DNA from: a bacterium
GTDB lineage: Bacteria > Planctomycetota > UBA1135 > UBA2386
DNA: 6,293 nucleotides
Direction: 5' to 3'
NCBI GenBank assembly: GCA_011051855.1
Contig: DRKG01000338.1
Coordinates: forward strand, 1-6,293
Shown: one piece after another, positions 1 through 5,258 of the stretch
Position numbering within the stretch: position 1 is the stretch's first letter
Layout of the letters: each line of letters opens with the position of its first letter
Position numbers and translations under genes: made by a program
The notes under the pieces: generated by a model
Told to the model about the DNA's origin: nothing
The model's input: only the letters and a program-made list of their open reading frames with translations
The model's database searches: none

Positions 1-32
1 CCCTCGCCCTGCCGGTCACGCTGACGACGCAT
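1..32 (-). CDS. 5' end of an unidentified gene, overlapping the upstream gene by TGATG (partial)
   Basis: Only the first ten codons lie in the window (MRRQRDRQGE), so no function can be assigned. The ATG (32-30) shares one base with the TGA stop (34-32) of the upstream 152-aa gene, a TGATG arrangement typical of translational coupling. A good Shine-Dalgarno match, GGAGGAG on the minus strand (47-41), lies inside the last codons of the upstream gene, 8 nt before the ATG. The overlap plus the well-spaced ribosome binding site are the whole case for this start. The alternative is that the overlap is chance and this is untranslated sequence after the upstream gene. Confidence 0.5.
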   Translation of the reverse strand, partial: MRRQRDRQGE

Positions 33-490
33 CACGACAACTCCTCCGCGTCCGACTCGCCTGAGCAGTCCACCGACCGCATCACTTGCGCCCACTCACG
101 CGTCGCTGCCTCGCGCGCGACGCCGAGCATCGGCCCGAACCGCTCGCGCAAGTGTAGCTGTACCGCGCTCGGCTGCTCGCCGTAGTCAAACAGCGCGAAC
201 GTCAACGCATCGCACACAAGCACCTGGTAGCGGCTGAAGTAGAACTCGGCGTGTTCGCGCGGCAGATCGGGGCCGAACGCCTCGTGCAGCACCGAGAGGT
301 GCATCGCTACGGCGAGGTTCGGGAGCAACACCTTGATGGTGACGCCCCACTGCGGCAACTGCACGACATACTCAAAGAACGGGTAGGACCAACCAAGCCA
401 CGTCGAATGGGCCTCCGGCAGCTCGCAACCGTGCGCCTCCCTCAGCAGGTTGAAGTACTCCCGCTGTGGAAGCACCCTGCTTTCCTTCAT
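32..490 (-). CDS. Hypothetical protein of 152 aa, family not recognised
   Basis: I do not recognise this protein. The frame is open further upstream (to 574), but the ATG at 490 is preferred: AGGAGG stands 4 nt before it, and the extra upstream residues look like translated non-coding DNA. The product starts MKESRVLPQREYFNLL, has no signal peptide or Cys-rich motif, and is rich in aromatic residues and Leu. The middle (about residues 30-110: WLGWSYPFFEYVVQL, then VTIKVLLPNLAVAMHL, then FYFSRYQVLVCDALTFALF) alternates hydrophobic and polar residues as in a compact cytosolic alpha/beta or helical fold rather than a membrane protein. The C-terminus is acidic (ESDAEELS). It probably forms a two-gene unit with the overlapping gene at 32-1. 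The good ribosome binding site and continuous protein-like composition argue that it is real. A lineage-restricted accessory gene is likely. Confidence 0.68.
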   Translation of the reverse strand: MKESRVLPQREYFNLLREAHGCELPEAHSTWLGWSYPFFEYVVQLPQWGVTIKVLLPNLAVAMHLSVLHEAFGPDLPREHAEFYFSRYQVLVCDALTFALFDYGEQPSAVQLHLRERFGPMLGVAREAATREWAQVMRSVDCSGESDAEELS

Positions 491-494
491 GGAT

Positions 495-500
495 CCTCCT
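495..500 (-). promoter_or_regulatory. Ribosome binding site of the 152-aa gene
   Basis: The minus strand reads AGGAGG here, a full Shine-Dalgarno match, 4 nt before the ATG at 490. It decides the start against the longer open frame reaching 574. Confidence 0.7.
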
Positions 501-609
501 GCGATTGCAGAAACGGTGTAGCGCGCCGCGCACCATGCACGACACGCTTGCCGTCCCCGCAAGGATCCAGACATTCACCTATGAGTGCCCGGCACAGGCG
601 TAACAGGCG

Positions 610-627
610 CGAAATCCTCGAAATCCT
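610..627. repeat. Perfect tandem duplication of the 9-mer CGAAATCCT
   Basis: CGAAATCCT occurs at 610-618 and again directly at 619-627. It is followed closely by the hairpin at 639-655. Confidence 0.7.
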
Positions 628-638
628 TCCAGGTCGAC

Positions 639-655
639 CGCAAGGGTTTCTTGCG
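639..655. repeat. Small hairpin, CGCAAG / CTTGCG
   Basis: A perfect 6-bp inverted repeat (639-644 and 650-655) around a 5-nt loop, GGTTT. No T-tract follows on either strand, so it is not a standard terminator. It may be part of a REP-like element together with the neighbouring repeats. Confidence 0.5.
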
Positions 656-672
656 CAGCGGGTTATACGCGG

Positions 673-726
673 AGGAAGTTTGCCCGACCCCCGAAGATTT
701 CCCGACCCCCGAAGATTACCCGACCC
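673..726. repeat. Three tandem copies of an 18-bp unit
   Basis: The unit is CCGAAGATTTCCCGACCC. Copy 2 (691-708) and copy 3 (709-726) differ only at the tenth base (T or A). Copy 1 (673-690, AGGAAGTTTGCCCGACCC) matches copy 2 at 14 of 18 positions. The last copy runs into the left arm of the hairpin at 724-754. The array is non-coding on the evidence of its surroundings. Confidence 0.8.
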
Positions 727-754
727 TCTGCCTCCCGCATGCCATCCCAGAGGG
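724..754 (-). terminator. Candidate hairpin just after the SxtJ-family gene
   Basis: CCCTCTG (724-730) and CAGAGGG (748-754) form a perfect 7-bp stem around a 17-nt loop, starting 7 bp after the stop codon at 762. The position suits the end of the carbamoyltransferase/SxtJ transcript. The loop is long and no run of T follows on the minus strand, so intrinsic termination is doubtful. It could instead protect the 3' end of the mRNA or belong to the adjacent repeat array. Confidence 0.3.
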
Positions 755-761
755 CACCATC

Positions 762-1187
762 TCAATAGAGCTTGAAGTAGCTATCCGCCGGCCGTTCGCC
801 GTCGCGTTCGACCCAGTAGCTCTTGCAGGCGCGGTCGGGCTTCTTGTGCATCAGGTCGCGGCCGATCAGGCGGAAGAACAGGCCGATCGGCGTCAAAACC
901 AGGTAGTAGACGAACGCAACCAAGACCGTCGAGACGATCATGCCGATCGGAAACGCGACCAAGGTCAGCGCCACGAACAAGACCCGGGCGAGGATCGGCA
1001 CACCGGCGAGCAGCAGCACCAGCTGGCCGACAGCGACGCCGTAAGCGACGTACATCGCCGGGTGCGTCCACGACGCGACGCCGACGATCTTCAACACGAC
1101 GTAGACCAACAGCGGCAGACCGACCAATGCGATCCACGCGAACTGGCGCAGCGCGTTGCGATCCGGGTTGAAATCGAGCTTGATCAT
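762..1187 (-). CDS. SxtJ-family small membrane protein
   Basis: A 141-aa integral membrane protein. Hydrophobic segments lie at about residues 15-36, 44-64 and 66-98, the last possibly two helices. A conserved tail follows the membrane part: LVLTPIGLFFRLIGRD (about 96-111), then KSYWVE (122-127), and the protein ends DSYFKLY. That order (TPI.L..RL.G.D, SYW, SYF near the end) is my reason for naming the SxtJ family, known from the saxitoxin cluster and much more widely next to carbamoyltransferases; its biochemical role is not established. The ATG lies 7 nt after the carbamoyltransferase stop with only a weak Shine-Dalgarno match, so translation is probably coupled. A longer open frame back to 1328 overlaps the carbamoyltransferase and is rejected. 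I infer a membrane partner or anchor for the carbamoyltransferase. Saxitoxin synthesis is not implied. Confidence 0.82.
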   Translation of the reverse strand: MIKLDFNPDRNALRQFAWIALVGLPLLVYVVLKIVGVASWTHPAMYVAYGVAVGQLVLLLAGVPILARVLFVALTLVAFPIGMIVSTVLVAFVYYLVLTPIGLFFRLIGRDLMHKKPDRACKSYWVERDGERPADSYFKLY

Positions 1188-1194
1188 CGTGGTC

Positions 1195-3027
1195 TCAGTC
1201 GAGCGCAAACGCGGACAGGTACTTCTCGCGGTCGACTTCGGGCAGGTCCTTCTGGTCGACGCGACGGATGACGAAGTTCTCGAGCACGAGCACGTCCATC
1301 TCGGTGCCCATGAAGCAGCGCAGCGCATCCTGCGGCGTGCAGACGATCGGTTCGCCGCGCACGTTGAAGCTGGTGTTGATCAGCACCGGGCTGCCGGTGC
1401 GCTGGTGGAACGCGCGCATCATCGACGCCAGCCGCGGATTGCGTTCGCCGTCGACGGTCTGCAGCCGCGCCGAGTAGTCGACGTGGGTGACCGCCGGGAT
1501 CACCGACCGCACCTGCTTGAGCTTGTCGAGGCCGAACAACCCCTGATCCACGTCCTTGCGCTTGTCTTCCTTCACCGGCGCGACGATCAGCATGTAGGGG
1601 CTGTCGTGACGTTCGTCGATGTCGAAGTAGTCCGATGCGTGCTCGCGCAGCACGATCGGCGCAAACGGCCGGAACGACTCGCGGAACTTGATCTTCAGGT
1701 TCATCACGCTCTGCATCTTCGGCGAGCGCGCATCGCCGATGATGCTGCGCGATCCGAGCGCGCGCGGGCCGAACTCCATCGGCCCCTGGAACCAGCCGAT
1801 CACGTTCTCCTGCTCGATCAGCTCAGCGACGCGATCGGCCAGGTGCTGCTCGTCCGGGCATTCTTCGTAGACGACGCTCTGCCCGTCGAGGAACGCCTTG
1901 ATGTCCTGCGGCTCGTACTTCGGCCCGAGCAGGCTGCCGCGCTGCGCATCGGCCGGCTGCACGGTGCGCGGCTTGCCGAGCAGATGGTGCCAGACGAACT
2001 GCGCCGCCCCGAGCGCGCCACCCGCGTCGCCGGCCGCCGGCTGGATCCAGATCCGATCGAACGGGCCTTCGCGCAGGATCACACCGTTGCCGACACAGTT
2101 GAGCGCGACGCCGCCGGCCAGGCACAGGTTCGACTTGCCGGTGACCTCGTGCGCATAACGCGCCGTGCGCAACATCACCTCCTCGGTGACCTTCTGGATC
2201 GACGCGGCGACGTCCATCTGGAACTGCGTCAGCTCGCTCTCGGGCGACCGCCGCGGCTGACCGAACAACGCGGCAAACCGGTCGTTCGTCATCGTCAACC
2301 CCTGGCAGTAGCTGAAGTAGTCGAGATCGAGCCGGTAGCTGCCGTCTTCCTTCAGGTCGATCAGCTTGTCGAAGATCAGCTCGGCAAAGCGCGGCTCACC
2401 GTAGGGCGCGAGCCCCATCAGCTTGTATTCCCCGCTGTTGACCTTGAAGCCGCAGTAGTAGGTGAAAGCCGAATACAGCAGTCCGAGCGAGTGCGGGAAG
2501 CGGATCTCGCGGATCAGCTTCAACCGATTGCCTTCGCCGACGCCGATCGACGTCGTCGCCCATTCGCCGACGCCGTCCATCGTGACCACCGCCGCATCCT
2601 CGAACGGCGACGGGAAGAACGCCGACGCCGCGTGGCTCTCGTGGTGCTCGGGAAACACGTAGCGGTTCTTCGGCTTGTGCCCGAGCGCCTTGGTCATCAT
2701 CCGGCGCATGTGCAGCTTCTGGCCGAGCCACACCGGCAGCGCCTTCTGGAACGAGCGGAAGCCGACCGGCGCAAACGCGACGTAGGTCTCGAGCAGCCGG
2801 TGGAACTTCAGGATCGGCTTGTCATAGAAGGCGACGAAGTCCAGGTCTTCGGCGGTGATGCCGGCCTGCTCGAAACAGAACTTCGTCGCGCTGGTCGGGA
2901 AGTCCGCATCGTGCTTCTTGCGGGTGAAGCGTTCCTCCTGCGCTGCGGCGACGATCTCCCCGTCGCGCAGCAGCGCCGCGGCGGAGTCGTGATAGTAGGC
3001 AGAGATGCCGAGGATGTAGGTCGACAT
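1195..3027 (-). CDS. O-carbamoyltransferase of the NodU/CmcH/TobZ family
   Basis: A 610-aa protein, the usual length for the family. Known members transfer a carbamoyl group from carbamoyl phosphate, through a carbamoyl-adenylate, to a hydroxyl of a sugar or antibiotic. The N-terminal half is the Kae1/TsaD-like ASKHA domain: ILGISAYYHDSAA (5-17), EERFTRKKHDADFP (31-44), the metal-site motif HHESH (128-132), TMDGVGEWATTS (149-160), LAGGVALNCVGNG (303-315) and PAAGDAGGALG (330-340). The C-terminal part is the YrdC-like carbamoyltransferase domain: GWFQGPMEFGPRALGSRSII (411-430), KFRESFRPFAPIV (447-459) and TSFNVRGEPIVCTP (552-565). All expected blocks are intact, so it should be active. The ATG at 3027 puts ILGISAYYHDSAA at the very N-terminus as in relatives; an open frame continues upstream to 3270 but overlaps the divergent hydrolase gene and is not protein-like. 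No clear Shine-Dalgarno precedes the ATG. It leads an operon with the SxtJ-family gene. The acceptor is unknown. Confidence 0.94.
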   Translation of the reverse strand: MSTYILGISAYYHDSAAALLRDGEIVAAAQEERFTRKKHDADFPTSATKFCFEQAGITAEDLDFVAFYDKPILKFHRLLETYVAFAPVGFRSFQKALPVWLGQKLHMRRMMTKALGHKPKNRYVFPEHHESHAASAFFPSPFEDAAVVTMDGVGEWATTSIGVGEGNRLKLIREIRFPHSLGLLYSAFTYYCGFKVNSGEYKLMGLAPYGEPRFAELIFDKLIDLKEDGSYRLDLDYFSYCQGLTMTNDRFAALFGQPRRSPESELTQFQMDVAASIQKVTEEVMLRTARYAHEVTGKSNLCLAGGVALNCVGNGVILREGPFDRIWIQPAAGDAGGALGAAQFVWHHLLGKPRTVQPADAQRGSLLGPKYEPQDIKAFLDGQSVVYEECPDEQHLADRVAELIEQENVIGWFQGPMEFGPRALGSRSIIGDARSPKMQSVMNLKIKFRESFRPFAPIVLREHASDYFDIDERHDSPYMLIVAPVKEDKRKDVDQGLFGLDKLKQVRSVIPAVTHVDYSARLQTVDGERNPRLASMMRAFHQRTGSPVLINTSFNVRGEPIVCTPQDALRCFMGTEMDVLVLENFVIRRVDQKDLPEVDREKYLSAFALD

Positions 3028-3133
3028 GAGGACGAGGCGCGGTTTCCGGGGCGACCATGCTGCCGGATCCGTGCAACGGTACCACGCGAAAATCCGCCGC
3101 CCGCCGCGAGAAGACGACGAGTAGGCTGTGCGC
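3028..3133. promoter_or_regulatory. Divergent intergenic region between carbamoyltransferase and SGNH hydrolase genes
   Basis: These 106 bp separate two genes transcribed away from each other, so at least one promoter per direction must lie here or inside the opposite gene. I found no convincing -35/-10 pair on either strand. The ribosome binding site for the plus-strand gene, GAGTAGG (3119-3125), is 8 nt before its ATG. The minus-strand gene has no visible ribosome binding site. The layout suggests shared control of the two genes, which is inference. Confidence 0.5.
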
Positions 3134-4291
3134 ATGCCCGAGCCAACCAGGAAGCGCCGCCGCCCGCTGGTGCTGCTGCTCGCCGTCGCGGCTTCGACCG
3201 CGATCGCGCTCGGCGCCGCTGAGCTGCTGCTGCGCGCGATGGCGCCGGAGCCCCGTGTGCTCGGTGCCATCGGCTACGCGGACGAGAATGGCACGCCGGT
3301 CGAGAACCTCACCGAAGCCGCCGCGCGCGGGCTTGTGGTGCCGCTCACCGGCGAACTGCCGCGCCGACGGTTCATGTTCGCACCCGGCAAGCGCTTCTAC
3401 ATCACCTACTCCGACAACGACGTCCTGAAGCGCGACTGGCTCGACGAGCAGGGCCGCGTGGTCAACGAGATCAACTCCGCCGGCATCCGCGACCGCGAGG
3501 AGCTGGTCGCGAAGAAGCCCGCCGGCCAGCGCCGCATCGTCTGCCTCGGCGACTCGTTCACGTTCGGCTGGGGGATCCCCGTCGAGTTGGGCTGGGTGCG
3601 CCTGCTCGAAGACGAACTCCGCCGCAACGGCACCGACGTGCGCACGGTCAACTGCGGTGCGGCCGGCACCGTCTGCGTGGACGAGTACGTGCTAGGGCTG
3701 AAGCAGCGCTTCTACCGCTTCGAGCCGGACGCCGTGGTGCTGACGATCTGCCTCAACGACCTGATCCCCTCGAGCGGGCTCGGATTCCTGGTGCCCCGAC
3801 GCAGCACCGGCAGCCGCGTGCTCGACCTGCTGCTCGGACCGTTCCAGCGGGGCCCGCTGGACCTCGACCCCGAGCGCGATTGGGTCGGCGAACTGCTCGC
3901 TCTCCCGAAGGACGAAGCCGAGGCCGGCGGACTCGCGCACCCGATCGACAAACCGTTCGAAGCCATGTGGTCCCAAGGGGTTCCGCAGAAGAGCCTGCGC
4001 GAGGGCAAGGCTTGGTGCGACGCTCGTGGGATCCCCTTCATGGTCATCCTGTGGCCCTTCCTGCAAGGCCTCGGCGAAGGCCGCCACTACCCCTTCCAGA
4101 AGATCCACGACCTGGCCGCCGCCGACTGCGCCGAAGCCGGCATCCCGTTCCTCGACGTACTGCCCGCATTGCGCTCTACCGCTCAGGAAGACCTGTGGGT
4201 GACGCCGGCCGATCCGCACCCCAATCCCCTCGCCCAGCGCCTGGTCCTGCCGTCGATCGTCGCGTTCGTGCGCGCGCAAACCGGCTGGTAA
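3134..4291 (+). CDS. Membrane-anchored SGNH/GDSL-family hydrolase
   Basis: A 385-aa protein. A basic N-terminus (RKRRR, 6-10) precedes a hydrophobic segment (about 11-35), a signal anchor that would place the enzyme outside the inner membrane. SGNH blocks follow in order: GDSFTFGWG (139-147, nucleophile Ser141), NCGAAG (173-178, oxyanion Gly), LND (207-209, Asn208), and ADPHPN (359-364, Asp360 and His362 of the triad). All four are present, so it should be active. Family members hydrolyse esters, including acetyl groups on cell-surface glycans; the substrate here is unknown. About 100 residues between the anchor and block I form an uncharacterised N-terminal part. ATG 3134 is chosen over the in-frame GTG at 3128 because GAGTAGG lies 8 nt before the ATG and only 2 nt before the GTG. 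It is divergent from the carbamoyltransferase operon; the three gene types often occur together, which suggests joint work on one decorated product. Confidence 0.87.
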   Translation: MPEPTRKRRRPLVLLLAVAASTAIALGAAELLLRAMAPEPRVLGAIGYADENGTPVENLTEAAARGLVVPLTGELPRRRFMFAPGKRFYITYSDNDVLKRDWLDEQGRVVNEINSAGIRDREELVAKKPAGQRRIVCLGDSFTFGWGIPVELGWVRLLEDELRRNGTDVRTVNCGAAGTVCVDEYVLGLKQRFYRFEPDAVVLTICLNDLIPSSGLGFLVPRRSTGSRVLDLLLGPFQRGPLDLDPERDWVGELLALPKDEAEAGGLAHPIDKPFEAMWSQGVPQKSLREGKAWCDARGIPFMVILWPFLQGLGEGRHYPFQKIHDLAAADCAEAGIPFLDVLPALRSTAQEDLWVTPADPHPNPLAQRLVLPSIVAFVRAQTGW

Positions 4292-4378
4292 TCGCGACAA
4301 CGCACCGCGGCAGCAACACCTACGCCCTTTGCCCCGCGTGTGTTAGCACTCTTCAAGGGGAATCTGCGAAGTCTGAAA

Positions 4379-4407
4379 TTGACCCCATGGGAACGATCTT
4401 TTACAGG
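4379..4407 (+). promoter_or_regulatory. Weak candidate sigma-70-type promoter for the act operon
   Basis: TTGACC (4379-4384) matches five of six bases of the -35 consensus TTGACA. A spacer of 17 leads to TACAGG (4402-4407), which matches TATAAT at only three positions. It is the best pair I saw in the region, about 180 bp before the ActA start, leaving a long 5' leader that would contain the inverted and direct repeats. Low confidence in a GC-rich genome. Confidence 0.25.
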
Positions 4408-4449
4408 GGTTGGCCTCTCGGGCCGGCTTCCCGTGTCCCTCGTTAGCGC

Positions 4450-4492
4450 AACCGCCTCGACCAACCGGTTTCAGGTCGACGTGGAGGCGGTT
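4450..4492 (+). repeat. Nested inverted repeat in the act leader
   Basis: AACCGCCTC (4450-4458) and GAGGCGGTT (4484-4492) form a perfect 9-bp stem. Inside it, GACC (4459-4462) can pair with GGTC (4474-4477), stacking on the outer stem with a 6-nt bulge on the 3' side, and closing a loop that contains the palindrome AACCGGTT (4463-4470). It may be an RNA structure in the leader, a DNA operator, or the terminator of the hydrolase transcript, though only three T follow. Confidence 0.5.
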
Positions 4493-4497
4493 TCAGG
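4466..4497 (+). repeat. 10-bp direct repeat CGGTTTCAGG with 22-bp period
   Basis: CGGTTTCAGG occurs at 4466-4475 and 4488-4497. The 22-bp period is about two helical turns, so the copies would face the same side of the DNA, as in tandem operator sites. The second copy overlaps the right arm of the inverted repeat. Confidence 0.5.
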
Positions 4498-4559
4498 GGC
4501 GGCCCTCACGTGAGATCGATCGGCGCGCCGCGTCGGTGTTTCCTGCGACCGCAATCCTG

Positions 4560-4577
4560 TCCCCACCGCGGAGGGGA
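4560..4577 (+). promoter_or_regulatory. ActA ribosome binding site inside a possible hairpin
   Basis: GGAGGGG (4570-4576) is a strong Shine-Dalgarno match 7 nt before the TTG at 4584, and is the main support for that unusual start. The preceding TCCCC (4560-4564) can pair with GGGGA (4573-4577) over an 8-nt loop, which would hide most of the site in the mRNA. Confidence 0.55.
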
Positions 4578-4583
4578 TCTACC

Positions 4584-5258
4584 TTGACCGTACTGTTCCC
4601 CAAGTGGACCAACAAGCTTCCCGCCCTCCTGGCACTAGGTGCCGCGGCGGTCGGCTTGTTCGTGGTCTTCGTCGTCTCCTTCTGGTTCTCGCCGAAGCAC
4701 CTCGACGTCGGCTACCAGCCGTACCAGCCGATCCCGTACAGCCACAAGCTGCACGCCGGCACGCTGGGCATGGACTGTCGCTACTGCCACCGCAACGTCG
4801 AGCATGGGGCGACCGCATCGGTGCCCGACCTCGACACCTGTTTCGGCTGCCACAAGGAAGTCAAGAAGGAGAGCGTCAAGCTGGAGCTGCTGCGCACAGC
4901 GGTCGCTGACGAGCAGCAAAACACGCCGGTGGAGTGGGTGAAGGTGCACCTGCTCCCCGAGTTCGCCTACTTCAACCACAGCATCCACATCGCGGCGAAC
5001 ATCGGCTGTGCGAGCTGCCACGGCCGCGTCGACCAGATGGAGGTCGTGCGCCAGGTCGAGCCGCTCAGCATGGCTTGGTGCCTCGAGTGCCACCGCGACC
5101 CGACCGAACACATCCGCCCGCTCGACGTGTCGGTCACGCAGATGGACTGGCAGGCGACCCCCGAGTCCGTCGCCGCCGCCAAGAAGCTGCTCGATTGGAA
5201 CGGCGATGAGGCCCCGCATCTGAACCCCCCGACCCACTGCTCCGCGTGCCACCGATGA
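4584..5258 (+). CDS. actA: ActA, pentaheme c-type cytochrome subunit of Alternative Complex III
   Basis: A 224-aa membrane-anchored multiheme cytochrome. The N-terminus (MTVLFPKWTNKLP) leads into a single hydrophobic helix (about 13-36), after which the chain should lie in the periplasm. Five heme-binding CXXCH motifs follow: CRYCH (65-69), CFGCH (86-90), CASCH (142-146), CLECH (166-170) and CSACH (219-223); the last ends one residue before the C-terminus. PYSHKLHAG (51-59) and FNHSIH (130-135) supply likely distal His ligands. Five hemes, one membrane anchor and position directly before ActB identify ActA of ACIII, which relays electrons from quinol oxidation. The start is read as TTG at 4584, backed by GGAGGGG 7 nt upstream and by FPKWTN beginning the protein as in relatives as I recall them. 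The stop overlaps the ActB start by ATGA. A nitrite-reductase-type or other tetra/pentaheme cytochrome is the alternative, made unlikely by the ActB neighbour. Confidence 0.92.
   Translation: MTVLFPKWTNKLPALLALGAAAVGLFVVFVVSFWFSPKHLDVGYQPYQPIPYSHKLHAGTLGMDCRYCHRNVEHGATASVPDLDTCFGCHKEVKKESVKLELLRTAVADEQQNTPVEWVKVHLLPEFAYFNHSIHIAANIGCASCHGRVDQMEVVRQVEPLSMAWCLECHRDPTEHIRPLDVSVTQMDWQATPESVAAAKKLLDWNGDEAPHLNPPTHCSACHR

Larger units (their letters stand above)
491..761. other. Gene-free, repeat-rich stretch between the SxtJ-family gene and the 152-aa gene
   Basis: Both flanking genes are on the minus strand, so this stretch should hold the end of the carbamoyltransferase/SxtJ transcript and the promoter of the 152-aa gene. 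Open frames crossing it have low-complexity products (for example repeats of RGSGNL) and no convincing start. Between 585 and 754 it holds a palindrome (GTGCC-C-GGCAC, 585-595), a CAGGCG direct repeat (595-600 and 604-609), a 9-bp tandem duplication, a 6-bp-stem hairpin, an 18-bp triple repeat and a 7-bp-stem hairpin. Such density in 170 bp suggests a non-coding repeat element or the remnant of one. I could not pick out a convincing promoter. Confidence 0.6.
4292..4583. other. Gene-free control region upstream of the ACIII operon
   Basis: This stretch follows the hydrolase stop and precedes the ActA start. It must hold the end of the hydrolase transcript and most likely the act operon promoter. 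An open frame in the ActA frame begins at an ATG at 4410, but its upstream product (MASRAGFPCPS and on) is not like ActA. I see no clear terminator for the hydrolase gene. The recognisable elements are a weak promoter candidate, a nested inverted repeat, a 10-bp direct repeat and a hairpin over the ActA ribosome binding site, listed separately. Confidence 0.6.

Noticed and set aside
585..1271. Plus-strand open frame (228 codons) across the repeat region and opposite the SxtJ-family gene
   Set aside because: Its product is dominated by Asp, Arg and Gln runs from the reversed membrane-protein gene and by the 18-bp repeat (PTPEDF). No ribosome binding site or domain supports it.
762..1328. Longer version of the SxtJ-family protein starting at 1328
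   Set aside because: The extra 47 residues overlap the carbamoyltransferase in another frame and are Cys/Ser/Arg-rich, unlike a membrane protein N-terminus. The ATG at 1187 is 7 nt after the upstream stop.
1156..3222. Long open frame (688 codons) on the plus strand opposite the carbamoyltransferase
   Set aside because: It is the mirror of a GC-rich gene. Its product is rich in Arg, Val, Asp and His with no recognisable domain, while the opposite strand carries every family motif of the carbamoyltransferase.
4343..4369. Possible CIRCE heat-shock operator: TTAGCACTC at 4343-4351 equals the left arm
   Set aside because: After the 9-bp spacer the right arm should read GAGTGCTAA, but the sequence is AATCTGCGA, which does not match. 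No chaperone gene follows.
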